From Castor canadensis (taxonomy: Eukaryota > Chordata > Mammalia > Rodentia > Castoridae): 64,000 nucleotides of DNA. Where the stretch lies: positions 45,203,638 to 45,267,637 of the forward strand of contig NC_133398.1 in NCBI RefSeq assembly GCF_047511655.1, in the 5' to 3' direction. The notes beneath the pieces are model-generated. The model had not been told where the DNA came from. It made no database searches and was given only the letters and a program-made list of their open reading frames with translations. A program made the translations under genes and the position numbers. Shown in pieces: positions 23,925 to 34,985 of this stretch (its first letter is position 1; each line of letters opens with the position of its first letter).

Positions 23925-24250
23925 TACATAAAAATAATAAGAAAAAACAGAAAGAAACTCCTCTGTTGATAGGTACCTAAGTTGATTTAATATCTTAACT
24001 ATTGTCAATAGTACTGCTAAAACATGGGTATGCAGACATATCTGTTGTATGCTGACATACATTCCTTTGGGAATGTACACCCAGTAGGTGTATAACAGGA
24101 TCATATGGTAGTTTTATTTTTAGATTTTTGTGAAACCTCCATACTGATTTCCATGGTGGTTGCACTAATTTACATTCCCATCAGCAGTAGATAAGGGCTT
24201 CCCCCTCCTTGCCAGCATGTTACTTTTTCAACATCATTTAGTTGTTATGG
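23925..24250 (-). mobile_element. L1 ORF2 3' end, minus strand
   Basis: Antisense L1 blocks: 'tattgtcaatagtactgcta', 'cctttgggaatgtacaccca', 'ggtggttgcactaatttaca' and 'ttcccatcagcagtagataa'. These are the region before the ORF2 stop. Together with 24660-25420 it forms one minus-strand L1 whose middle is gone. Confidence 0.85.
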
Positions 24251-24255
24251 TTCCT

Positions 24256-24640
24256 TGTGTTGGACTGAAGGACAGGTTGGAAGACAGCTCAAATATCAGC
24301 ACAGGATTTATTCAGGAAGAAACCCTGTGGAGGGGGTCCCCAGAAAGAGAGCTGGAGCCTACAGCCGCTTACAGACTTGAAGTAGATATAGGAGAGGGGT
24401 CTGGAGGGGAAATTTTCCTGGTCCAGAAAATTTTTCTGGAGCAGAGTTAGTGATTGCTAGAGGAAGCTAGAGTAGGTCAGTGTTGGTTAGGTAGATAAGT
24501 TGCTCAGCACCAGACCTCTTTAGGTCCTCTGGCGAGATGACAGCTTGTCATTTCCTTGAGGCTAGAAGTGGTCCTTCCAGTGGATGGTGGGATGTTTCCA
24601 GTAATCTGACTGCAAAGGTGGGGGAGTTGATCCTAACATA
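24256..24640 (-). mobile_element. Solo-LTR-like element, minus strand
   Basis: On the minus strand it begins TGTTAGGATCAACTCCCCCA and ends CAGTCCAACACA. Thus it has the TG...CA ends of an LTR, with an AATAAA-type signal (CTGAATAAATCCTGTGCTGA) about 45 bp before the 3' end, as in an R-U5 region. TTCCTT occurs on both flanks but does not abut the TG/CA ends cleanly, so the target duplication is uncertain. No internal region accompanies it. I cannot name the family. Confidence 0.65.
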
Positions 24641-24659
24641 GCTTCCTTTTGTTCACCCA

Positions 24660-25420
24660 AATGCCTTGGATCCTTCTGCTTGTATTGAACTTAATTTGCT
24701 CTATGCTTCCTTGGTTTTTTATAGACAGAATTTTAGGTCATTTACTTGAGACCTTTCTCGCTTTTTTAACATAACTATGTCAAATTTCATTTTCATTTAC
24801 CTCAAAATTTCATCATTTCCCTTTACCCCATAAATTATTTAGAAGCATGTTGTTTAGTTTCCAAAAATGTAGGGGATTTTTCAGGGCTCTTTCTGTAAAC
24901 GCTTTCTAGTTTAATTCTGTTGTGATCAGAAACCATGCTTTGTATGATTTTAATTATTTTTAATTTATTTAGGATTTTTATGGCTCAGAGTATGGTCTAT
25001 CTTGGTAAATGTTCCATGTCCACTTGAAAATCATGTGTGTTCTGCTGTTATTAGGTGGAATGTTCTAAAATTTTCAATTAGTTCCAGTTGGTTTTTAGTA
25101 TTAAGATTTTCAATATGCCTACTGACTCCATCTCTATTTTTACATCAGTTTCTAAGAGCAGTGTACTAAAGGCACTACCTATAATTATTTCCATTCTAAT
25201 ACTTTTTGTGTATTTTGAAAGTAATTTCTTAGATTTATTCATGTTTAGGTGAATACCTTTGTTACCTGTCTTAGTAAATTGGCCCATTTATCCTTATTTA
25301 GTATCTTTATCTTCAAGAATATTCCTTATTCTGAAGTTTCCCTTAATATTAATTTTTGAAATTTAATATAGCAGACCTATTCTTTCTTCTTCACAATTGA
25401 TATCTCTGCCTTAAAACATC
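24660..25420 (-). mobile_element. L1 ORF2 endonuclease-region fragment, minus strand
   Basis: Antisense L1 blocks: 'agaagcatgttgtttagttt', 'ctgttgtgatcagaaaccat', 'gagtatggtctatcttggta' and 'gtgtgttctgctgttattag'. They correspond to the endonuclease domain and the linker after it. Many stops are present. Confidence 0.85.
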
Positions 25421-25783
25421 CACCTTAGAAGTGAATCATGAGCTACACACAAAGCTTTGCCTACCAGGTGAAACATGACAGTGGAAAGGAGAGAGGAGGG
25501 TCTAGCATTTCTGACTAAGGGACCAGTAGTCAGAGCCAAAGTACAAAGGTATAAAATAATATTGCATCTAAAAGGAAATGATCAAGCAATGATGAGATAA
25601 TCTGGTATTCCCTATTAAGGTTTATAACAATTGCAAATAAAAGATTTTATGTTGGCAAGTATTATAATCATATTGATTACTCTGGGGGCAATGACATGTT
25701 AAATTTACAGAGATTCATTACAGATGAACATTGCCATGTGGCATTTAAAGATTGTAAAATCTGAACAAAGAAAGGTGGAGAGA
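25421..25783. other. Unassigned stretch
   Basis: I recognise neither a repeat family nor a gene in this segment. Confidence 0.4.
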
Positions 25784-26006
25784 GCCAGGTGCCAGTGATT
25801 CACGCCTTCAATCCTAACTACTTGGGAGACCAAGATCTGGAGGATTGCAGTTTGAGGCCAACCAGGGTAAATAAATAGCTCAGGAGACCTATCTCCAAAA
25901 TAACCAGAGCAAAATGGATTGAAGGTGTGGCTCAAGCAGTAGAGTACCTGTTTTGCAAGTGTGAAGCCCCGAGTTCAAACCCCAGTCCAACCAAAAAAAA
26001 AAAAAA
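25784..26006 (+). mobile_element. Dimeric SINE: 7SL-like unit plus tRNA-like unit
   Basis: A 7SL-like left part ('gccaggtgccagtgattcac', 'gtttgaggccaaccagggta') joins through 'aaataaccagagcaaaatgg' to a tRNA-like right part ('gtggctcaagcagtagagta', 'gagttcaaaccccagtccaa') and an A tail. The same joint occurs at 38,140 and 60,210, so this is one family. Confidence 0.92.
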
Positions 26007-26239
26007 GGAAATGTAGATATGTAGATATAATGACAAATGTTAAAGTGATAAGAATACATTTTAACGACCGTTAGGCAATATAGCACAGAGGGAGGAGGGC
26101 AGGGTAAGTTTAAGGTTGCTCTTTTGTACAATTGGTACAAAACATCTAACATAATGACTAAAAGTGACAGCTATTAATGTTATCAAATTCAACTTACACA
26201 TTTTCTAATGAATCAGGCCTCTACTGTAGTACCTGGTCT

Positions 26240-26400
26240 TTTATTGTGGAATACTTATCTGCTCATCTTTCTCTCGGTATTACGCTATGGGCTTCCCAAG
26301 GACAGCAATCCTGTCATATATATCTCTGCATCTCCAGTAGGTATGTCTATAAATGTGTACAGAGTGGAGACTTGAAACAAAGAGACTTTAATTGCTATTT
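26240..26400 (+). mobile_element. L2 3' end fragment
   Basis: 'gggcttcccaaggacagcaa' followed by 'atctctgcatctccagtagg' matches the L2 'gagggcaggga...tgtatccccag' terminus. Confidence 0.6.
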
Positions 26401-27490
26401 AGAAGACATTCTGGTTTGGAGTTTATTTTGATACCTTGGAAAATCAAATAAATGCAGCTCAGCTAGTTCCTACAAAAACAGGAGACTGTTCAATTCCATG
26501 CTATTAGGATTTTTGGCTTAAATGTCCAGTAAAAGCTCTCTGAAGTCAGGCTATTTTTGCACATAAAATTTATAATATTCATGTATATATGTCCATAAGT
26601 GATATTGAAGATACCCCACAAGTCGGGAATGTGGGCTTGTGGCTGCAAAATAACGAAACACTCTTTTGATGTCTAAACACTACCTCCAAACTTCTAGAAA
26701 CTCAGGCCCAAATCTCTGGCTTTTGAGTCACTGGGGACAGAATAGTGTGTCTCAATTCCAGGCCACATCGAAGTCCCCTGCCCTTCAGGATTCAAGACCT
26801 GCTCACCAGTTCTGTGTAATGAACTCAGCCTGGCCTGCTGTGCCCTACAGAAGCCATCTTGCCAATCTCTCCAACTTTATCTGGAGCTGCCTGTCCTTTG
26901 CCCTCAGCACTGTAGACACGATGGCCTCCTCACTGTTCTTGGCACATTCCAAGTTCATAGTCCACAAGCCGTTCCTCCCCAGGGACTTAGTAGTAGGTTC
27001 TCCCTTTGTCTTAAGAGCTCTTTCTGTTAATCACTTCAGTGAAGGCAGTAAGCAATGAAGAACAAAATGAACCTGGAAAAAAGGTTACACTCTGTATCAT
27101 CCCCATGGCCACACCCACCCGCAATAGAGATCAGCACTTCTTGTCATATGTAGAAAAAAATATTAAAGCAATTGTAATGAGAAATTTAACAAAGACAGCT
27201 GAAAATAGAAACTAACTTTTTAGTAAGGAAATATTCTTTTCTCCTGTTCTTAGCAAAATATTAAGTCAGGAGTATGGAATCTCTGCTGTAATTTTGTTAG
27301 ACATTAGGAAGTCCACATTTGAATTGACTTCTTAAACCATCATTCCAGCCTCACATTAAATAGTATTATTTAATGATAATTTTATGCCCTTTAATCTGGT
27401 TTAAAAAACAGAAAATCCACAGCAGGAAAAACTTATTTAATTATTTATATAGGTTTAATTTAAAATGAAGATTGAAGTGCAGATACTTTT
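26401..27490. other. Unassigned stretch
   Basis: No repeat recognised. A 130-codon plus frame (26666-27058) is among the longer open frames. It has no recognisable domain, signal or conserved motif, and I do not call it a gene. Confidence 0.45.
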
Positions 27491-27723
27491 GTTTTTAGTG
27501 GTACTGGGGTTTGAACATCAGGGTCTCACACTTGCTAGGCAGGCACTCTACCACTTGTGTCACTCTGGCAACCACTCTTGTCAGCCACTCTGTCAGCCAC
27601 TCTGTGTTGGGTATTTTAGAGATAGAATCTCATGAACAATTTGCTGAGCTTGGCCTCAAACTACAATTCTCCTGATCTCTGCCTGCCAAGTAACTAAGGT
27701 TACAGGCATGATGCAATACCTAC
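27491..27723 (-). mobile_element. Dimeric 7SL-tRNA SINE, minus strand
   Basis: From left: antisense tRNA-like unit ('tactggggtttgaacatcag', 'cttgctaggcaggcactcta'), then antisense 7SL-like unit ('gagcttggcctcaaactaca', 'gttacaggcatgatgcaata'). A small internal expansion of 'tcagccactctg' lies at 27571-27605. Confidence 0.9.
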
Positions 27724-28414
27724 TAAAATGTAGACACTTTTTTTTTCAAGGCACTTTAAATACATTATGTAAACACAATGCTCTGGCTGATTAAACCAAC
27801 CAGTCTACCTATAAATTGAACAAACTGGGTCTCCTCAAATATAGTTCAGAATGCTATTAAGAGAATGAGGCTTGGGATCAGAAAAGCAAGTATGAATGTT
27901 GAAGTTGCTGATGATTCTAATCAGAAGATTCTGGTCCTTGCACTCTGATGAGGAAGAATCCAAACAGAGTATGTGGGTGTAGTGAGGGAAATAACAAAGT
28001 TTTATGGTAGGAAAGGGGGAAATGGATTATAGGTTGGATCTGTGCCAGATGGAATGGAGGTGCCACGTGCAGGACAAAAGGGAAGAATTTTTATTTTAGA
28101 TTGTTTTTATGTCATTCTTATCTTGGAGGTGGGGAGAAAACCCATGTCACTCCCCCAATAGCCTTTGGGCCAGAGGGAGAATCTGGGTGGATTCCCACAT
28201 GCACCTATGCTAATTCTCAGGTACTATAAATCCATATGGGAGAAAATTTCCACTCTAATTTAACAAAGGATTTGCAATTGAAATAGAGCTCTCTGGGCTC
28301 AGAGGGGATGGATAAGGGATCCATCAGGGTGTATGGTTTCTAAAAGTCCCGAACTTTCCCATCTAGTCTGCCCCATAAATACCTAAACCCATCATTTCCT
28401 AGCATGCTACTCCA
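27724..28414. other. Unassigned stretch
   Basis: Purine-rich in part (27950-28200). An LTR origin is possible, but I could not find matching ends or a second copy. Confidence 0.4.
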
Positions 28415-28560
28415 GATATTTTAGCCTCAGCTTCCTCATTTGTAATAGTAATTTGAAAGTACTTACTTCATGAGGTTGTTTTAAAGGTCAAATGAGATAA
28501 TGTATTACAATGTTTAGCACACTGCTTGGGAGAGAGTAGATAAAAAGTGAGTATTACTAC
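28415..28560 (+). mobile_element. MIR SINE
   Basis: 'gcctcagcttcctcatttgt', 'cttcatgaggttgttttaaa' and 'gtcaaatgagataatgtatt' are textbook MIR blocks. Confidence 0.88.
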
Positions 28561-28954
28561 CTTTTTTAATAAAGCTTTAAATGAAGTTAATGTTTATCAT
28601 TCATATAAAGCTTGAAATAACATAATTCAGTGATTTATTATTTTAAGATGAAAATAATTAATCCGAGATACTCTCATATAATTTTAAGGGATCACAAGAG
28701 TAAAGAACCACCATGAATATTTCAAGTATGCTTCTGATTTATTTCCAAAAGTAATGTGCCATATGCCTTAACTATTTCTTTCAGAAACAGGAAATTTGCT
28801 AAACCTAATTCTCCTTTAAAAAATAAACATAAAAGGCAATCTTGTGGCTCTAAAGATCATCAATTAGCAACCACTTGTTATGGGGAAAGGGAAATATGGA
28901 TGAAGAATTCAAATTACAAGGAGTAGTTAAAAGTATGTAAAACTAGGTAGGCAA
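28561..28954. other. Unassigned AT-rich stretch
   Basis: AT-rich DNA just upstream of an old L1 tail. Nothing recognised. Confidence 0.4.
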
Positions 28955-29360
28955 AGTGAGATGTCATGCTACATATGACAGTGGCTACAGTCAAAACGTA
29001 AGTTGTGTCATACAGGACATGATGAATAGGAGCCCTCATACATAGTTAGTGGGAATGTAAATGGTGCAACCCTTTGGAAAACAGACCAATAGTTCTCCAA
29101 ATAGTTAAACATCTAATTCAGTGATTCTACTCATAGGTGTATACCCAAGAGAATTTAAAACATATTCACACAAATATTTCCACATGATTGTTTATAGCAG
29201 CATTGTTTTTTGTATCTAAAAAGTATTAAAACCTTCAAACCATCAACTAACAAATGAATAAATAAAATGTTTTACAAAATAGTATTTTGGCAATTTAAAA
29301 TGAAATACTGATACATGCTACAAGACAGATAGACCCTGCAAACATTATAGTAAGTAAAAG
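28955..29360 (+). mobile_element. Old L1M ORF2 end, left part
   Basis: 'ggagccctcatacatagtta', 'gtgggaatgtaaatggtgca', 'ggtgtatacccaagagaatt' and 'gatacatgctacaagacaga' follow L1M ORF2 to its C-terminal end. It breaks at 'taagtaaaag', where the provirus begins, and resumes at 34664 with the expected next bases. Confidence 0.9.
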
Positions 29361-29489
29361 TGAGGCAGGCTAGGTTAGGGATAGTCTGGGACTGCTACCC
29401 CTTTTGACTCAAGAGTTCCTCCTCTTAGCCCACAGGTGAGACAAGCCAGGTGATGACACATTGTCTCCCCACTTCCCAGTTCAAAGTGG

Positions 29490-29496
29490 TATAAAA
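29490..29496 (+). promoter_or_regulatory. LTR TATA box
   Basis: TATAAAA within TCAAAGTGGTATAAAAATGA. The same 20 bases are intact in the 3' LTR (34480), so the core promoter is identical in both copies. Confidence 0.7.
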
Positions 29497-29568
29497 ATGA
29501 CCTACCAAAAGACCCCGGGCCTTCTTCCTTCTCTTCCCTCACCTGGCAGAAGGGATGACTCTCCTCTC

Positions 29569-29574
29569 AATAAA
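29569..29574 (+). terminator. LTR polyadenylation signal
   Basis: AATAAA in CTCAATAAAGCT, 79 bp after the TATA box. The matching site in the 3' LTR has decayed to AATATA. Confidence 0.7.
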
Positions 29575-29669
29575 GCTATTCTACCTCACCCCATCCATTA
29601 TCCTGCTTGAATTCTTCCATTTGGAAGGCAAAGACCAAGATCTTCTGAAAACACTGTTTGCTGATGCCA

Positions 29670-29692
29670 TTTGTGGTGAGCCGGCCAGGAGC
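29670..29692 (+). promoter_or_regulatory. Probable primer-binding-site region
   Basis: TGGTGAGCCGGCCAGGAG begins 3 bases after the 5' LTR at about 29673, the usual place for a tRNA primer site starting TGG. I cannot match it to a specific tRNA by eye. Confidence 0.45.
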
Positions 29693-30760
29693 AACTGCAG
29701 GAAGAGAGCCCAACATGCTATCTCTGCTAATCCTTTTTATTTCAACCCATCTTTCTTTGTCCTCTGGTTCCATGCCTCGCCATCATCCATCTGATGCTGG
29801 AGATTCACTTGGAACCCACGAACAGACAAGCCGCACCCTGACTGGCAGAACATCCTCCTGCAGGACTCACGAACCCCCGCGAGCGCCCCAAGGCACAGGG
29901 TTCGTGTCAGTTTTCCCTGGTCCTGCCCTGGGGAATGGGCCACATTAAAAGCTAGCTGTCCCTTCCCTAAACTACCCTGCCTCTGGAGGGGCTGACTGAT
30001 GCTTGCCCTGGGAAAGCATGGCTGCTCAGGAGAGCAGGGGAGAGAGCTGCGAATCAGGGACAGGCGGGTTGGGGAATTTCAGTGCCACTTGGACTCCCCC
30101 ACAGGGGGGATAAAACTACAGGTGTTTGGACCTGACAAGGAACGCACTCGAGTGGTAACGGGAACGAAGCCTTATTTCCCCAACCCAGGCTGCGTAGTGT
30201 GGGGATGGGCGTGCACGTGCTGCCTTCCGGCCCCACCCCTGGGCCAGCCACACAAGGCTGCCTGGCCGGCAACTCAGGGTGGGCGGAAGTCCCGCCTCCA
30301 GAGGAACGGAAGTTCTTGTCCAGAGGACTGGAGCTAATCACCGCTTGGCGTTGTAGCCCAGCCCCACTCCTAGGGCCTACATGTGGAACAGGCCCCAGCC
30401 CTGCTTCTCAGTGTGGGCGGGAAGCTCCACCTAGCCAGCCTCATGCCACTGACACATGGCGATAATGCGCAGACACCGTGACCATTGAGACAGCGGAAGT
30501 GGCAGCGGCATGTTTGCTGCAATAGTTATGGCTGCGGCTACAGCATGCAAAGGGGCTGCAGCACCTGTGTGCACGCGTGTGCACGCTCGGGCCCTCCAGG
30601 TGGGCTGGCAGCCTCTGCCCAGTATCCTCCAGCTGGAAGGCCCCCAGTTCCTGAGCTCACTAAAAGAGAGAGCACAAAGGCATGGCAGCTCCACCACCAG
30701 TGGGAAGGCCAGGGAGGCTTGGGGCCACTAAATGTTGAGCTCATTATACACACTTAAATT
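29693..30760 (+). other. GC-rich provirus leader
   Basis: GC- and CpG-rich for about 1 kb, against an AT-rich setting. Many overlapping small frames exist on both strands, the typical result of high GC. None shows a matrix, capsid or nucleocapsid signature. It may hold a packaging signal or a decayed gag. Confidence 0.5.
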
Positions 30761-33700
30761 TTTTGCATGCCTAAATCAAAATATCTGTCTGTTTGTGTGT
30801 AGATGTCTTTAGGATGGTTCTTAAGCAGCTTTTATAAAGTTAATATGTACAACTCTCCCAAAAGTTATCAAAAGTTCTAATCCCAATGAGGCCTAACTAG
30901 TCTCTGCCTTAAAACTGCCTCCTCCTCTCCCTTCCCCTCCCTCTCCAAAAGTTGAGGGCCGACTGAAAGCAATAATGTTTCATTCTATCATGAGTATAAT
31001 TTACAAACAACTCTTCTATAATCAGGTTTATTGACCCATGTATTCAGATTGGTATTATTAAAAGATGGTTTAATTCTACTCTTCCTAAGTATTTTAAGTA
31101 ATAAGTTTATTAAGAGTTTTATTACAAACAGTGTTACCTAAATTTGGGTTTTTACAAAGGTTAAGATACAAATCAAGGTCTTAAAGCTTATACGTTTATG
31201 TATGTATAATTGGGTTGACTATAAAGTTTTCCTAAAAATTCTCTAAGGTCAAAATTTAAGGTACCAATGTGTATTTAAAATATGGGTTTGTCTTATCAAA
31301 ATAACTGTCAAGATCCTTTGGTGCTGTAGGCTGATAGAAAATTTTACCCAAACCAGACAAAGCTCACCTCCAGATGGGAAGATAAAACCTTAAGTTTTAA
31401 AGAATCTACAAAAAGTTAATTAATCCTGAAATACTAAATTATGTGTGTCATTTACTCTTAATGACTGTGCCTGTTATTTTTGGGCTCCCGGGGCTACATG
31501 CAGGTCAACAACAACCCTGCTATGTGTCCCAAGTCATTCTGTTAGTTAACATCAGCAGTCTAGGATGTAATTTCTTAACAACATTCAAGCCATGGCTTTC
31601 AGTCATTGGGTCTCCTAATTTTATGCTTATCCCCTTATCTCTGTTTCTGTATATAATCATTTGAGACATAAATCTTAATTGGGTTATTATTAAAAAATGT
31701 GCATGTCCCCCCATTTTTCTGAGTTTACAAACTGACTACAGCCCCATGGCCTGATATGAAAACTGACTATGAGTGATGGGTTTGTATCAGCCAAGCTTAC
31801 CTTGGTGTGATTTAGATTTAATAGTTAATTTTGTATTGGTTACAACAGTTCATATTAAGATGTTTTCCTTTAACACTTAACAGATTTTCTTCCTACATAT
31901 TGTTATCTTTTCATTTTGCATGTTGTTCTAGTATCAGCCTCTTTGCCCAATGCATAATAGTCCTGATGTTTTAATAGTCGGATCAACATTCAGGATCAAC
32001 ATCTAGAAATCCTCATGCAGGGGTGGAATTGGCAGGCCGATAGGAAAATGGTTGACTCCCAAGACAGGGTACCCTGCCACTCACTTGCTCCAGAGATACC
32101 TAACAGAAACAAATTGGAGGGACCTGTATTGAGGTCTTTAAGATACAAGGGGGATGCTCCATGAATCTCAAAAGCTCTCACTTTTCTCTCTCTGAAAGGG
32201 CAACTTTCCTCCTTTCCTTTTCCTCTCTCTCACACTCCACCAGGAAGCATAGAGAATTCCATTCAGGAACTCTTGTTCAGGGGTAGAGGGATGAATGGAT
32301 TTTCCCCCTTCCCTTCCCTCTCTCTCTTTCCACCAACCAGCATAGGGGAAGCCAACATACTCACTTGGCTGTATCCTTAAGTAATGGGAGATACTTTGAT
32401 CTTACTAATCAAAAATAGATAACCCATTTAAAATTATTTACTATCCTTTACACCCTGCCTAAATAAACCCTAAGGTATTTTTCTAATAACACTAAAACAA
32501 ACAAACTAAATTTAGTGTTTAAATAACACTAAAACAAAAAAACTAAGCTTAAACTAAGTAAAAATTTTTGTAAATGGTTATAATACTTCTAGTGCCTTGT
32601 ATATGTATCTAAATGTTATAAATCAGTTACAAAGTTAAAAATGCATACATGTAAACAGCTATAGATCTTTTATCTAAGGTACATTCTATCTAATAAGGTC
32701 TTTCACATTTCTGCTCTTTATGACAAATGCTAAAAGTTTTGCCATTTTGGCCTGACAGCTGTCTGTCAGATAAACATTGGTTTACCTGAAATCTGTTTGT
32801 GGGATAAACATTGGTTTATGTAACATTGACTAAATAATATATATGACATACATATAATTGAACATCAAAACAGGGGCTGTTTAAAATTACTAACACTGTC
32901 TTCCCCTAACCATTGGAAAATTTAGGGTTTTTAATTGTCAGTACTGTATTGATAGTACTGACAACCACTAACTTGTTACTTTTCTTAACCAACATTCAAG
33001 GTTTAAACTGTAATTAACCATGGTTACTTTAGGTTTTGCCATTACAGTTCTGATCCTTCAGGATCATTTACAGACTCTTGACAAGTGCTTACTACCAGCC
33101 AGAACAGACATTCTTAAGTATTGGGGTCATTTGTATTTTCCTTGTAAAAGCTTTATAACTGCTACCTTCTGACACTTTACAATAATTTAAAGGTGTTGGT
33201 ACATCCCCTATGGGACAATTAGATTAATTAAGCCCAGCCTAAGAGTCATTTTTTAATAAGTCTCTTTGTTGCTCAGTTTGGCCAAAAATGTCAGATTGGC
33301 ACTGACTTCTGATCTGTTTGATGTGTTACTCCCTACCTTTGTGGGACAAAATCAGACTTTCTGGGAGAAGCCACTCCCACACTGAGAGTCAAAACACCAA
33401 ATTGACAGAACCTTCAGAGATGATTATTTAGAGAAACAGTTTAAGAGGATGCAACCTCTGAGCAGCCAGTGTCCCCCATCTTCTTAGAGAAACAAGTTGT
33501 GTTCAGCCACCTAAGAGTTCAAAAGGACTACACAAGTGAGGGGACTTCTCCAGATCCAGATGGAGTCAGTTATGCCAGACCTCTAAAATAACCAAAGCTG
33601 AGAGGTTTTTGTTTTGTTTTTTTTTAAGGGGGCTCTTATGCATGTGCCTTAATATTTAAGCCTACTAGGCTTTTGGCAAAAGGCAAACTCATGTCTTTGG

Positions 33701-34350
33701 CCAAGACCTTCTGTTTAAGCAAAAGCAATATAACTTTCAGTGGTACCTGACTTCTGCCCAGAACACTGTGAGTCTTCTTTCTGTACAGAACTGACTCATT
33801 GATGTTCATTCTCTATTTGGACTGGCACCTGCCCCTGGTACAACTGGCCTGTAATGTAGTCAGCCCTTAACTGCCCACTATAATGACAGTCCAAAATAGA
33901 GGGCCATTTAAGAGTTTTAAAAGGCTACAGATATAAACACCTATAACATAAGACTGTCTGACACTTATCAAAATTACTTTATCATTACTGCCACATCTGG
34001 CAGGGCCCCTTCTGATGCTTCTATCATTATTGATGTCCAAATCATGCCTTCTAAACCAGATTTATCCTTGCAGGATAAAAGCCTTTAAAACCCAAACCAT
34101 GACATGACAGGGCCATCAACTTCTGGAGGTGGACAAGATACCCATGAGCAATCTTGATTGGGCTGGATGAAGATTCAGGCAACAAACATCACTGTTCAAG
34201 TCCCCAGGGACAGCAATAGGAAAGGGGCAATATTCCTAATAGGTAGGGTCTACAGCCCCTTATCAGCTCAAAGCAGCTACCAAAAGATGGACCACCCCCC
34301 TCCAGCAATCTCAAAAAAGAATTTTTGGAATATTGTCCCTCAGGGGAGTT
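30761..34350 (+). other. AT-rich provirus interior
   Basis: No open frame above 80 codons that I can relate to pol or env. It contains a 37-bp partial tandem repeat at 32485-32560 and a perfect 10-bp hairpin at 32936-32963. A purine-rich CAGGGGAG lies just before the 3' LTR (34341-34348), a plausible polypurine tract. Confidence 0.5.
32936..32963. repeat. Perfect 10-bp hairpin inside the provirus
   Basis: TGTCAGTACT at 32936-32945 and its reverse complement at 32954-32963 enclose the 8-base loop GTATTGAT. Confidence 0.9.
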
Positions 34351-34663
34351 TGAGGCAGGCTAGGTTAGGGATAGTCTGGGACTGCTACCCCTCTTGACTC
34401 AAGAGTTCCTTCCACTACCCCACAGGTGAGAGGAGCCAGGTGATGATGTAATATCTCCCCACCTCCCAATTCAAAGTGGTATAAAAATGACCTACCAAAA
34501 GACCCCGATCCTTTTTTCTTCTCTTTCCTCACCTGGCAAAAGTGGTGACTCCCCTTCCTTCAATATAGATATTATATCTCACCCCATCCACATGTTCTGC
34601 TTGGATTTTTCCATTTGGAATGCAAGAACCAAGATCTTCTGAAAACACTGCTTGTTGATGACA
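34351..34663 (+). repeat. 3' LTR of the provirus
   Basis: Collinear with the 5' LTR over its full length. The TATA box is kept. The polyadenylation hexamer is AATATA at 34562. Confidence 0.92.
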
Positions 34664-34985
34664 AAAGAATCTACTCAGAAAAGACCATATTGTATGATTC
34701 CATTTACATGATTTCCAGACTAGGAAAATACATAAGAACATAAAGTGGGATAGAAGTCAACCAGGTCTGGGATGGTGAGGCTTGAGGGAGCAATGGAGGA
34801 TGGGAGGGATAAATGGTAGGGGAGGTGACTACTAAAAGGCACATGGGTTATTTCTGGGGTGATTAATATGTTCTAAATTGGTGTAATGGTTACATAACTG
34901 TGAATATGCAAAAACTAAATTATATACTTTATAAATGGATTAATTTTATGGGTGAATTATACCTCAATAAAGCTGTTCAAAAAGA
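34664..34985 (+). mobile_element. Old L1M 3' end, right part
   Basis: Continues the L1 broken at 29360: 'gaccatattgtatgattcca', 'ggtgattaatatgttctaaa', 'ggtgaattatacctcaataa' then 'agctgttcaaaaa', the classic L1MA/L1MB 3' terminus. Confidence 0.92.

Larger units (their letters stand above)
29361..29669 (+). repeat. 5' LTR of the provirus
   Basis: TATAAAA lies at 29490 and AATAAA at 29569, giving a U3-R-U5 layout. About 40 of 310 positions differ from the 3' LTR by hand count (roughly 13%), so the insertion is old. Confidence 0.92.
29361..34663 (+). mobile_element. Complete LTR provirus without recognisable coding capacity
   Basis: Two LTRs of about 310 bp (29361-29669 and 34351-34663) both start TGAGGCAGGC and end CA. 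The whole element is flanked by AAAG at 29357-29360 and 34664-34667, a 4-bp target duplication. Four bases fits gammaretrovirus-like (class I) elements, as does the TCAATAAAG polyadenylation context. The 4.7-kb interior has a GC-rich first kilobase and an AT-rich remainder. I could find no gag, protease, reverse transcriptase, integrase or env frame in either strand, so I call it non-autonomous or very decayed. It sits inside an old L1 tail. Confidence 0.9.

Noticed and set aside
26666..27058. 130-codon open frame as a gene
   Set aside because: No recognisable domain, no promoter or splice context, composition not distinctive; frames of this size arise by chance in 64 kb.
27950..28340. LTR on the minus strand
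   Set aside because: Some LTR-like composition, but no TG/CA ends, target duplication or second copy could be found.
29658..29948. Retroviral gag or signal-peptide frame directly after the 5' LTR
   Set aside because: The 96-codon frame starts inside the LTR, and no matrix or capsid motif is visible; likely a by-product of high GC.
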